NCBI GenBank assembly: GCA_034440635.1
Contig: JAOTON010001071.1
Location: 1 to 64,000 of the forward strand
Length of the DNA stretch: 64,000 nt
Direction of reading: 5' to 3'
Source: Lepas anatifera
Taxonomy: Eukaryota > Arthropoda > Thecostraca > Lepadidae
A model generated the notes under the pieces. It was not told where the DNA came from. It saw only the letters and a program-made list of their open reading frames with translations, and made no database searches. Positions 11,943 to 22,829 of the stretch are shown in pieces; the stretch's first letter is position 1, and each line of letters begins with the position of its first letter. The translations under genes and the position numbers were made by a program.

Positions 11943-12203
11943 AGTTTTAAAGTGGTGTTGAAAATGACCATTATATGCCCAGTTATTTTGTTTATTTTAG
12001 ACCTAAATTAATATTTAAAAGAATAGACACAATAATATGGAGCTTTCGACGTCAAGCCATCCTCAGCTATGGATCCTAAGCTGAGGATGACTTGACGTCG
12101 AAAGCTCCTATTATTGTGACTATTCTTTTAATATTAATTTATGTCTAAAATAAAAACAAATAACTTGGCAGATAATGCTCATTTTCAACACCACTTTAAA
12201 ACT
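11943..12203. repeat. 261-bp near-perfect palindrome (foldback)
   Basis: Two arms of about 125 bp (11943-12068 and 12079-12203) are inverted copies with few differences, separated by a 10-base spacer ATGGATCCTA. The inner arms contain AGCTTTCGACGTCAAG and CTTGACGTCGAAAGCT. It lies within the hAT between the LINE tail and the right subterminal repeats. No target duplication is obvious at its edges. Confidence 0.9.
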
Positions 12204-12513
12204 GATATTGTCAATATCATTCATATGTCTTTATTTGTTTGGGGAGCAGATCATTTTATTCTGTTAAGTGTCCATATGAATTTTCATGTGCTTTCCGCAT
12301 GGTGAGAATAGTATGCTATGAGTTATCCTTAACGAGAAATATTTACCATGCCGTTAAGAATACGCCACATACGTTATCTAAAGCAGACACTAATTTTCGA
12401 CATGTTTATTGAAAAAATTGCCCAATCCCGGGATCCCGGGATATCCCGGGATTGAGGGTCGATGAATTACGGGATCCCGGGATTGCAAAAATGTCCCGGG
12501 ATTATCAGCCCTA

Positions 12514-12521
12514 GTGCCACC
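12514..12521 (+). repeat. hAT target-site duplication, right (GTGCCACC)
   Basis: Exact repeat of 8354-8361, directly after the right terminal inverted repeat of the hAT element. Confidence 0.9.
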
Positions 12522-12529
12522 ATATCTGA

Positions 12530-12920
12530 CACGAAAGGCCCAGCAGCGGCTGATCCAGGGGGGGCAAAAGGCATTTGCCCCCCAACAAAAAAGGAGAAGC
12601 TCTGGGAAAAACCATATTTTGCCTCCCCCAGAGGTCGACCTCCTCTTGGTCCCGACTCTTTTAGTTTATAAGATTGCGGTGCTTTAACTCTCAGCTTCAA
12701 ACAACCAGTCAACTCCAGTGTAAACATTGGGTCTGGGATTGCAAAAAGAAGCATCTTGAGCCCATAGCTTTCACCCCGTAACGTTTTTTTCTTTTGCTTT
12801 TCGCCTTGGGTACCCAAAACTAACGTCAAGTTATAATGTGGTGAAAATTTTCACCGCATGACGTTTTTTTAATTTGGCTCCTCCCCAAAGCGACCGGCTA
12901 GATCTGCCACTGAGGTTCAG
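12530..12920. mobile_element. Possible small terminal-repeat element (GGCTGATCCAGGGG family)
   Basis: It begins CAGCGGCTGATCCAGGGGG and ends with the inverted sense of that type (TAGATCTGCCACTGAGG). Such ends (CAGTGGCGGATCCAGGGG and variants) are common in invertebrate non-autonomous repeats, and similar words occur at 16.04 kb and 18.6 kb. The interior is non-coding. The boundaries are approximate. Confidence 0.4.
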
Positions 12921-13257
12921 TCAGGTAAACGTCATCGAGGAAAAGCCCATCTGGCTGCGAACACTACGCTGATAAGACTTAAGTATAAAACTTAGTAGAC
13001 TTAGTACTTATTAAGACTTAGTAAAAGTATACCATGTCGCCAAGCAGAGCCATAGGCAGCAATCGCGTCAAAGACGGCAGATCCCGGGGGCCGGGGGCGG
13101 GGGGTGGGGGATCCCGGGTGTCACCCCATTCTCAACGCACATCGTAACGAAGTGCCTCGGACCCCGGTGGTCCACCATGCTCGGGCCCTTGCGGAACAGC
13201 GCTGGCTAGTACTAAAAAGGCCTCGGCTTTCCAGATACCACACAAATCGCACATTTA

Positions 13258-14450
13258 TCACTTTTTGGTACAGCTGGCACATGCAAGAGGTAAGCGAAAT
13301 ACGTGCAGAGGGTCGGACGCAGACTTGCCTCGTCTCAGAATATCAGTCACCACGGCCTCCCGCCACGTCGGAAGGAATACGCCAGCCTCCCACATCACAT
13401 TGAACATGACCGCAGTGCCCTCGGCCATATTGTGACAAAGGCCTTTGAACGTGTCGTTATGAATACCTTTGAACAGGTCATTATGAGTAAGATCTGTTCT
13501 CTTAGCTACAGAGTGGAGGGCACGTATAGCTGCCAGCATCGAAAACGGCTCGTTGAAGAGCAGCGGATCAGTAGTCCTGGTCTTTAGGTCTCTGTTTGGC
13601 TAGGGGTTGTATGTCTCATAAATGTACAATCGTCACTCAACAACGCTCTGCACTCGCATTGCCTCTAATCGGCCACCTCAGCTGGGTTGGAAGACTGTTC
13701 TACCACCGGCGTGTATTGTTGGGAGAGGCGTGGAGGACGATGTGCCTCCAAAACGGCAAACAACGGGGACAGCGGGGTACATCTGTTCAGTCAACCCACA
13801 TATTCCTTCCATTTTATATTGGCTTGTTTTCTGGAGCACCCGTAAATGCTACCGTAAATCTATTGATATGCATTGAGGGTGCCCGATTGAGAAGGAGGTG
13901 GAAAATCACCATAGTGGGAGCTTATCATCATCTCACCCCCCCCTTGAACGTAGTTCCAACGCCCACGCACACACCTCTCAAAACTCGGCACTTCGAGGCC
14001 TTTGCCGTCCATTTAGGGCGCATTCGTGACCCGACAAGGACAGGGGCGCCACAGCAGAGCTGGAGTGAGGGGAGCAACTGCCCCCTTTCCCTTCTTGTAT
14101 GCAACCCTGGTCTGTTCCTACCCCCCCCCCCCACCCACCAGGAGCGTTTCTATGGGACCCATTGCAATGTTAGCTCGAGCACCAAAAGCATCCATACGTG
14201 TGTTTCGACACCAGTGGAGAGACCTGTTTCGAAGAGCCTCGAACCCTTCCTGAGACAGCGCTGCAACATCACTGAGGTCAATAGCCTTCACCAGGCCGTG
14301 AACACATTTGCAATGAACTTGTTCGGTACTTGCAGCGGGTGTCGGCCACCCCGCCGGAAATCAACGCCCGCGGTCACTCCCCCTAGATCGGCAGTGCCTG
14401 CGAGGTATAGGCAGGTATCTCAGTGAAGAACTGACGGCACAGACGAGGGC
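13258..14450 (-). pseudogene. Decayed LINE remnant (RT amino-terminal part)
   Basis: On the minus strand, 13440-13270 reads MFNVMWEAGVFLPTWREAVV followed by a segment resembling K-x-G-K-x-x-x-DP-x-x-x-R-x-L-x-L. This is the start of a non-LTR RT domain (normally ...W..A.I..I.KPGKD....YRPI.L). Farther upstream on that strand (14.2-14.4 kb) are weak coding-like stretches, but frames break often. A 276-codon frame on the plus strand covers the same DNA and is probably an antisense artefact. Only the 13.27-13.45 kb core is reasonably sure. Confidence 0.5.
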
Positions 14451-15711
14451 GTGCAGTTCAAACCGAGGGTCACTCCGAGCTACCCGCAGATCTACGACTT
14501 TTTACATCTGACCTGAAAACTCCAAGGTTTTTGCTCAAGTGACATTGAGATTGGCGATTGTGTTTGGGCCGCGGTAAAATACATGGTGTTGGGCAGCTGG
14601 AATGAGTGGTGCTAGTCTGCAGTGCTTGACATTTGTCCTGCCTTTTAACCGTTGTATGTTTTTATTTCCCAGCAGTAAAGGGCCTCTTATTCTGTACACA
14701 CAGGTGAAGATCTTCCCATTCTGATCACACTCGGTGTCAGGATGGGAATGCACGACACTCTCCTGCTCGAAGGGCAAAAACTCCAACCCACTTAGCCATT
14801 CCTGCTGCTGCAATTACTCGTACTTGTCTTCCTCTGCATTTCCGAACAAAAAAGTCGGCAGAAAAAGGTCAGCACTGGGTTGTTTAGCACCCATGGTCGA
14901 TCACGCGGCCAGGTCGTGTTAGTGGGCGGCCGCCGGGCTGAGGGCGTGGAAAGGACGGTTTGTCACGAGCGGACGGAAGCGACGCCGGAGGCGGTCACGG
15001 TCACGGTACGCCGATTATGGCGGTCCGCACAGCCGCTCGATAGCCTGGGCGCTTTCGGTCCGAATCCGACCACCGCCCGACGACAAACACATTCGTCGCA
15101 CGCCAATTCCAAATTGTACGACTGAAATAGACCACCTCAGCATTCCAAAAGGCCACGCAAACTTGTCATGAAGGCTCGTTTCGAGTATTCAACGGCCAGT
15201 GGGTTCAGTCAACTGATCAAGTGAATGGTGTTGGTTGGAAGCACAAGTTAGGCTATAGGTGGGTGCACACCTGCAAACTTACTGAACTGCCCGGCCATTC
15301 CCAGAATCCTTATCAAGCGCAAACACTGGTTTAACAGAATTGCATTTGAGCCAGTAGAAAGAGGTGAACTGAATTTACAGGGCTGTTAAAAATAGTTCAC
15401 CTATTTCTTTCATGAATGATTTCTCTAGGGTTTCCGGTGGCCTCATGATTTAATTGTCCCACTCTTGGAACGAATAGCTTTAGTGGCGCAGGAACCATTT
15501 TCAAATTGAAGAGGGCAAGGGTCGCCACCAGCCGAGGGGCAAGAGGTGGTCCAGACACCACTTTCCACCCAAAATGATCTGACTGGGGCCAAATTGGGAC
15601 AACAAAATAGTATCAGAAGCAAGGCCGAAAGTCGACCCGGAGCCAGAACCGGCATAATTTTATCTTCCCGACTGGACAGTTTTCTGTCGAAGACCACCTC
15701 AGACTAGCTAT
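14451..15711. other. Unassigned DNA
   Basis: No recognisable domain on either strand. The 14.9-15.1 kb part is GC-rich. A minus-strand frame of 84 codons at 15443-15697 has no family resemblance. Confidence 0.4.
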
Positions 15712-16333
15712 GATTGAGCATTAGGGTGGAGTGAAAAATTCAAACTATATGGATCGTTCCTTAACATTGTTTTCATATTGCGCAAGGCTTTATGAAACTC
15801 AGAAGTGAAAGATTTTTGTAAATCGGACCACAGGAACATGAGCAATATCGAGCATTTATGCATGAATGTTTCAGAAACTTTTGGCGTTGCAGTCTCCATT
15901 GGAAATCTTTGGTGCTAGCGTACGGTGGTTTAAGCGCTAGCTGTTAGACCAGATCACGTGCGGTTTGAAGCGTGGGGATCACCCCAAACACATGTTGGAG
16001 GTGGAATATAGATCCCAACTAGTGGATTGGTATATTTTGGTTGCAGTGGCGGATGTAAGAGGGAGGGGGCAGGGGCTCAAACCCCTTCCCCGAAATGCCT
16101 GAGTGCCTATAGTAAATGCATGGCTGGAGGCTTTCCGAGGTAGTGACGGATTGACGGGGAAACCAGTACGATTACAAGACACAGCAATCACTCGACCGAT
16201 TTTTGTTTCGTGGATAGGTTCATGTCATGCTTCGTATAAGATGTTGGCATCAGTTCGTGAACTTGATCCCCGCCTTAGTGTACCCGTCGCGCCTCTCAAA
16301 CCCTAGCACGGAACGTAACGTCTCGGTCACTAG

Positions 16334-16786
16334 TTTAAAGAGAATGTGACACCTTGGTTGCACGAATTTAGTGTATATAGGGTCATTTTTAGCCGAAAAT
16401 CATAAAAACGTCCTTGATTTCTCTGAAAAATGTACAATGAGCTCAACATTTTGATTTTAAAATGCTCTTCTAGGGTGAAAAATAAACCTCTGCCTGCGGA
16501 TGACGTCATGATATGGCAACTACTACCATATCCAATAGGATTCAAGGGCCTCAATTGGCTGATTACTCACCGTGACGTCAGCGCTATCGTCACTCCAACA
16601 GCTGACAACTGTGTCCGCCTGGCTGGGGTAGATTTGAGGTACATTTCAGCTAGGTTTTTAGCTTTTATCCACGGAAACTTTGAGTTTCAAGGCAAATTAT
16701 ATGTTGAATACCGGGTTTTCCGGCATCCTTTACAAATTAGCTATCTCAGTTAAAGTCACTTTATAAAGGCATCACATTCCCTTTAA
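16334..16786 (+). mobile_element. MITE A copy 2
   Basis: The ends are TTTAAAGAGAATGTGACACC and ACATTCCCTTTAA. The interior matches copy 1: AGCCGAAAATCAT, CTGAAAAATGTACAATGAGC, GATGACGTCATGAT and ATGGCAACTACTACCATATC. Non-coding. It carries two CRE-like TGACGTCA words, at about 16501 and 16573. Confidence 0.8.
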
Positions 16787-16789
16787 TTG

Positions 16790-17160
16790 CAGTGCCGATA
16801 CATATCAGGAGTCATTTTTCTCGCAAATCTCATGCTATTTTTTTCGCTCCAATCGGCTGATCTCTCTTTCATCAGTCGACCTTTCCGCAAGACATCCCTC
16901 AATGTTGGAAGCTCTGAAACGGGAAGCTCGGCCGATGGGCCAATCAGATCTCTGTCCCATAGTTCTCGCCTGAGTCGTCTACTCCTATTCCTCGGCATTT
17001 TCGGTTTTAAATACAGATGCTTAGGAAGTCGAAGAAATACTTCTGTTCTCGCTTTTTTAGAGCTACAGCACACAAGTAGCATCTTCCGTGTGTAGGTACA
17101 GAAAAGAAACACACAGATGGCGATTTGCATTTCCGACGACCTGGTACGTTTTACAAACTG
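16790..17160 (-). CDS. Uncharacterised frame, possibly transposon-derived
   Basis: The minus strand has an open frame (its full extent, to 17331, runs into the adjacent family C end). The central part reads RRELWDRDLIGPSAELP, then ELPTLRDVLRKGRLMKERS, and ends near MRFARKMTPDMYRHC. The ELPTLRDVLR-type motif looks protein-like and recalls uncharacterised invertebrate mobile-element proteins, but I cannot name a family. It sits between MITE A and family C inside element F, so it may be the relic of that element's own gene. There is no evidence of a complete gene. Confidence 0.25.
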
Positions 17161-17178
17161 TCTCGACGCAAGATCACT

Positions 17179-18076
17179 TAACACCCGCACTGGAGGGGGG
17201 TCTGGCACTAACGCGCACTGGAGGGGGGCCTGGTAGGCCCCCCCAAGATCTCGGAAACTAAGAGGGTTAGAAAAACGCCACTTGGTAGGTGGGTGGGGGC
17301 TATGGTGATCTACCTGATGACCAATTTTCATTGACCTAGGTCAATATCTTCAAGGTCAAACGAGGTCGTAAAGGTCAAATATTGGCCATGCTGGTATCGA
17401 TTGATAAATGCTGTGATTATGCATGAAAATGGCGGGAATAAGCTAAAGGCGGACAAGGTTCATAGAGGTCTCAAAGAGGCTTCCCCACAACTTTTGGGTC
17501 AAGGTCATTCAAGGTCATTGACCTTTAAGGTCACCATATGGTATACTACTTATTATTTACACTTTGACTAACACTGTAGCCACTGTTTGGCGGGAAATGA
17601 GAATTGACCTTTCCCAATGACCTTTGACCTTGACCTTTGTATTGGGGTACCCTACCGATGACGTCATAGCATAATATATGTCAGACGGGGTAACCTCATT
17701 TGGCCGGACGCGCAGTGGTCAGTGACCTTGAAAGTGCAGATATGACCTTGACCTGTGACCTTGACCTTGACTTTCATGTGAAGTGACCTTGACATATAGT
17801 CCCGCTTATATGACGTTATGACGTCACCACTCGGTCTTCAATGCAAGCTAACTGGTCCGACCGCGCGTTTACGGCGATCTCAAAATGCAGGTCTGACTTT
17901 GAAAGCCTATAAGTCAAAAAAATTTCGGCCGATTTTCAAAAAGTCTTCACCAATCGACGCGCTATTAAATTCTGTTAAATGTGGCCAAGTTTCGTTTTTC
18001 CGCTGCAAGCGGTTCTCCGGCCACCTTGGAAAAACAGTGGGGGGCCTCCGAGGCCCCCCTTCAGTGCGCGTGTTAA
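17179..18076 (+). mobile_element. Family C GGTCA-rich element, reference copy
   Basis: It begins TTAACACCCGCACTGGAGGG, repeats a related CTAACGCGCACTGGAGGGGG motif, and ends CCCCTTCAGTGCGCGTGTTAA, so the ends are inverted and carry TTAA. The interior is dense in GGTCA/TGACC words (17330-17800), including TCAAGGTCATTCAAGGTCAT and the CRE-like ATGACGTCAT at 17657 and 17818. No coding frame recognised. Copies at 5.35, 40.0-43.6 and 62.7-63.7 kb show it is dispersed. Confidence 0.75.
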
Positions 18077-18755
18077 TACTGCCTCCCCGTCTTTTTTTCC
18101 CAGCGTTTGGGTGTGTCACAATCCAAACCAGCGAAAATGTTGTAGTGACTAATGTGTTGCGAGCGGAGTGACTAGTGTTGCGTGAGTGACTAACTTGTCT
18201 CGGCGCTAAACTTTACCTTTCTCATCCCTCCAATTTGCGGATATCTCGCTAAGGTGTGCACTGAACATGAAAGCTGTGAGCACCTGGTGGCAACTTAAGC
18301 TGCCATATCTTCTGGGATAGTGGTCGTTGCTCCGGTGGTATGCCGTGGCAACTCATGCCAGCTTCCGGTAACTTAGCCTCCGGCAACTACAGTTGCCATT
18401 GGCACTCGCCTGTGAGTCTCGCACATGTCTAATACAAAACAGGAAAGTGGTAGATCCAGAATCATATTTGGGAGAGGGGGGCTGGGGGCTCGGGCCGCCC
18501 CCGTCACTACCTCGGACAGCCTCCAGCTCTGCATCTAGTATAGGCACTCAGATATTTTCGGGAGGGGGCTTGAGCCCCTGCCCCCTCTTGCATCCGCCAC
18601 TGCAGCTGAAATATACATATCCACTAGCTGGGATCTATTTTTACCTCTTGAATGTGTTTAGGGCGATTCTCACGCTTCAAAGGCCTAGCGCAATAGAAAA
18701 ACAATGTTAAGGAACGATCCAAATACTTTTGATTTTTTTACTCGACCCTATTGAG

Positions 18756-20466
18756 CATGTAGTCAAAAGCGTGAGTAGTAGACCCCTGCAACTACGTCCC
18801 TCCTCTTCCCCCTATAACCCAAGGAAAAGTATCTGTGTCAATTGTTTTTGCGCACTATAATGCAGTTTACATAGAGGCAAACTGGTCCAAGTCAGAGGTT
18901 TCGGGACCAGACTCTCTCCCAGCGTTCGGAAGTATTCGTGCGAGGGAATGCATTATGAAATGGGTGACTACAACAAAAACTACAAGGACAGAAAAACTGC
19001 GAAAAACAGCCCGCGATAATGAGTGTGTTCCAGACTGTGACAGGGGCCAGGTGCAGAACATTGACATCAACGCTCCTCCTACCGCTGGAAAAGTGCAGAC
19101 TTCCGCCGAATCTTCGCATATTGATGATGATGGTGCAAATGCCCTATTGTGCGGACTTCTCGTCTGGGTGCAGACGTGGCGACCATCTCCACTGATGAAG
19201 ACAAACAACACAGGCATATGGCTGGAGAAATAAGTTTAGCATTTCCTTAAAGCTTAGCTTTATGAGTCCCAAAAATCAGAACACCAATGTCCGAGAGTAA
19301 AACAATCATTATTCCAAGATATGCCTCGCATAGTCTGAAAATAACAACTTTATATTCTCCTTAGTGTGGTATTTATAATACAGGCATTTTGAGTTTTAGT
19401 GCGAAAAAGCAACTGTGCCCGTAATTCGTCTGAATTTGACACGAGTGACAGTGTCGTATTAAGTGCCGTTTTTCCTCTACGTTTGTTGGGAGTGTTATAC
19501 AGAAAACGTTAAGTGACGTGTTGACAATGTAAACTGGGTGAACACTAAGCACACGTACTGGTTGGTATTCATGTTTTCACCACCGTTGCAAAACATATGC
19601 CGACAATGTTTTGCCTGGCGCGTTTCTAACCAAAATATGTTTTGCTGGTGCGTTTTCACAGCAGCAGCAAAACATACGCTAACCGCACCAGCCACTGGAA
19701 CCAGCAGCGCCGTCCGCCGGGCTCTCCCTTCAGGTGACACCCACACGTGCCGCTCTGTTGTGCCCCTGGTCCCGACAGGTAGTCGGGTGCTGGCCCATTA
19801 GACGGCGGCGCAGTGCGGCTCTGAAGAGCGGCTCAATAGGCCGAGGTGGGCCCGACAGGCCCGTCTGACGACTGCAGGTGACGCTCGGTCGCCGCAAATG
19901 ATCAACACCACACTGCGCGGCAGCGTCTCAATGTGTGGCGTTACTTGAGCAAACCGGGAGCTCACGGTACGCTCCGCCACCTCTCCCAAGGCAATCGCAT
20001 GACTGATCAAAAGAAAAGGCATTCACAAACATCAGTGCAGATTATACGGTAATTTAAGGGGCACGGCACAGCAAGGTACACGTGCCGGCCATGCCAGATT
20101 TTTGGGGGACAAGTGGTAAGATAGGGCTACAGCGCGAAAAACTATCACTTCTTTCGAAGAAAACTTTAGAACACCAGTTTAAGCCAACTTTAAAAAAGAG
20201 TTCTTAAAAACACCAACTCCAGAGTTGTCTCAAATACCCCACGGGACTCCTCGCCGGATGCGTGCTTGGGTTGTTTGGTTTGACGCCTCCAAACGATGGC
20301 GCGCCCAGTGATGAATCCAGAGGTGCACTGATGGATTTGGTGTTTTTTGAAGAGTGCAAGTTGAAATAACTGTTTTTCGCACTGTAGCCTATCTTACCAC
20401 TTGCCCCGAAATTTCGTCTCCGACATCGTTGCACACGTGTCTGACTGCTTTACTGTGTCGTGTCTT
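18756..20466. other. Unassigned DNA
   Basis: Frames of up to 132 codons exist (18835-19233 on plus, 18867-19217 on minus), but they overlap antisense and show no recognisable motif. The interval could hold unannotated exons, though I see no convincing splice-bounded coding block. Confidence 0.4.
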
Positions 20467-21317
20467 TTAACACGCGCATTGACGGGGGTCTGAGCCACCT
20501 TCGCATTGACGGGGGGCCGGGTACCCGCCCCTAAGATCTCGAGAACCACGGTAGGTAGCGAAAAACGGTAAACGGCGTTGGGCTGCCCATCCACTTCTCC
20601 ATCGAAAACCTTTGAACCATTTTTTTGTCAGGTCACATTTAAGGTCACGAGAGGTCAAAACATGCCCGTCATAGGGATAACATGTAAAATTCAGTTTTTC
20701 GGGCATTACATCTGAACAAGTAAAGATAGAGCAAAACGACTTAAACTATTTGAATCCTCATAGCAAGCCGAATCGAATGATATATAATTTGACCTTGCTA
20801 GGTCAAATCAAGGATTTGACCTGACCTGAGGTCAGGTCAAGGTCAAATTATATAAAATGCATATCATTAGAACCGCAAAGCCCAGGCGAGTCTAATGCAG
20901 CTAAAATAAATGCTCTATCACCATCCGTTACTGAGTTATTCCGTAAAAACCATTTTTCCCATGTATTTCCAATGGAGAGGTCATGCCTCGTACCTGACCT
21001 TAGGTCATCGATATCAAAAATACCGGAACATATGTTAGAGAACTCGGTTAGGCCATTATGTGATATGAGTTTCAATCGGATAAGTTCACTCTGCTCCGAC
21101 TTATGCTATCTTAAACTTTTTTTGAGGTCGGGTCACTTGACCTGTACTGGTGACCTGACCTGAGATGACCTAACCTTAAAATTTTCACAGAAGTTGTAAA
21201 AATGATGAGGGAAAAGGTATACCAAGTACGGCGGCGCTACGCGCCGCCGTTTTTCTACTATCTCCGAAAAACCCGAGGGAGGGGCGGGTACCCGCCCCCC
21301 GTCAATGCGCGTGTTAA
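20467..21317 (+). mobile_element. Family B GGTCA-rich element, reference copy
   Basis: An intact-looking 851-bp copy. The left end TTAACACGCGCATTGACGGG and the right end CCCCGTCAATGCGCGTGTTAA are inverted repeats that include TTAA, with GGGTACCCGCCC just inside both. The interior includes AGATCTCGAGAACCACGG, a GGTCA cluster with a 23-bp palindrome at 20817-20839 (symmetric apart from its central base), and a CGGCGGCGC/GCGCCGCCG hairpin followed by T5 at about 21228-21255. It is non-coding. At 20639-20642 it has the single TTAA that MITE A uses in the 2.1-kb copy. Confidence 0.8.
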
Positions 21318-22597
21318 ATTACCGTGTGAACTGCACTATTATGCATGCAAGAAAATCCGACTCTTAGACGTGTGACAAACGCCAAGGAGAAAAAATGGAG
21401 AAACAAGAATATGAATTCAACATGTATCGCAAATAGCAGCCTAAATTTCCCATACCTACCGCTGTAAATTTCGCAAGTCTCGTCTAAGCGGAGAGGAAAG
21501 AAAACATGTGCTTTAAACTTCACCAAATGGTAGCAAAAGCTACACGTTCCTCGAGACGCAATCGAGTTTCAGAACGAAAAAGAAAACACAATAAACACAG
21601 CGAATCATGAAACCATTCGATCAGTCAGCAAAATCAAATCAGAGTATCAGGCACAAACAAGCGACAAGAAGATTTAATAAAATGACACTACCGTGTAAAA
21701 AAAAACATTGCCATTGACAGGATTTTCCGATATTTGCCCACAAACAGCCGAGCAGCAGAAATTCATTTTCAGGTGCTTTTCAGGTGCCAGAATCAAGCGA
21801 AATAAGTATAGGTTGGTGCAAGCAGATGAAAACATGTCAATAAAAGTGAGAGTTATCAAAACACTTAGTACCGCATAACAGGGCTGGAGATCTCTTCTCG
21901 ATTCAGGGGGGGGGGCTCCTGATGGCTTAACTCTGTACGGCAATACAAGCCCTGTACAAAGCCTATTGGAGACCCAAAATTCGAGGGGTCCTGAAGCCCC
22001 AACCCCTCACCCCCGATCTCCACCCATGCCGCATGCCGAAGTACGAGTATAAATCTGAAGGGGGTCTAAATCTTGGGGGTCGATGTCAGTTGTACACGTG
22101 CCTTTCAAATAGTACTTCTGACGAGTCTCGGCAAGGTGTCTTGAACGCCTTTAGAGCCCTTGACCGAGGCCGGCGATAACCTGCTCGTGGTACCCCCTGC
22201 CTGCTTGGATCTGTTTGGTCGTGCTGTTGTTGGAGGTTGGACCTTCTCCGCACTCGACTGGACATTTCTGAGTAGCAAGTCGCCGTTCCATAATACTTGG
22301 ATCTGAAGCCTGGCCAGCTTCAGAATAGTGTTCCGTTAGCGACGCAGACGGCATTGTGCGTTAAGGGTTGATGGCGAATGTCACGCCCTGCTCGTAAGTC
22401 GTGATTGGTGGTTCACATACCCCCGTCCTTTTCAGGACAGTGAGCCACCAGCTCGCCTGGAAATTTCCTGTGTGCGAGTCACGCCCCCCACCGAAGGGTT
22501 TTCGGCTTGCTCTCGATTGAGCCTTGATTTCTTCGACTATCACAGGTTTGCATCGCCTGTGAAACCGATCTGACTTCGACCAATACCGAGTTGAAAA
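21318..22597. other. Mostly unassigned DNA with a small repeat at 21885-22040
   Basis: No coding block recognised. The 21885-22040 part (GGAGATCTCTTCTCGATTCAGG and following) matches 29490-29655 in inverted orientation, so it is a dispersed repeat (family G). The 22150-22597 part may already belong to the 5' UTR of the R2-type element downstream. Confidence 0.4.
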
Positions 22598-22793
22598 CTC
22601 ACCATCAGCGAAATCCGGCTGGGTGAGCGAGGCTGAAAACCGAGTCCTCGAAACCAAGGACCAGCGAAAACCTGCTGGCTAAAACCGCGATTGCTCTCAC
22701 CATCAGCGAAATCCGGCTGGGTGAGCGAGGCTGAAAACCGAGTCCTCGAAACCAAGGACCAGCGAATATCGGCTGGCTGAATTCACGATTCTC
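22598..22793 (+). repeat. 98-bp tandem duplication in the R2 5' region
   Basis: CTCACCATCAGCGAAATCCG starts at 22598 and again at 22696, and the first 71 bases of the two units are identical. It lies just upstream of the retrotransposon start codon, so it may be a 5' UTR repeat of the element. Confidence 0.9.
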
Positions 22794-22829
22794 ATAGGCT
22801 GAACACCTAGCCACTGACACGCATGAACG

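Larger units (their letters stand above)
15712..18755. mobile_element. Family F inverted-repeat element (about 3 kb) containing nested MITE A and family C
   Basis: The outer arms are inverted copies. The left (15712-16150) contains GGATCGTTCCTTAACATTGTTTT, ATAGATCCCAACTAGTGGAT and GCAGTGGCGGATGTAAGAGG. The right (18507-18755, reverse complement) contains the same three blocks in the same order with changes. The left arm has about 190 extra bases. Between the arms lie MITE A (16334-16786), an uncharacterised minus-strand frame and family C (17179-18076). It could be one large element or two inverted copies of a smaller repeat. Confidence 0.5.

Noticed and set aside
13596..14426. 276-codon frame on the plus strand
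   Set aside because: No domain resemblance. It lies opposite a LINE remnant and has a shadow-like composition.
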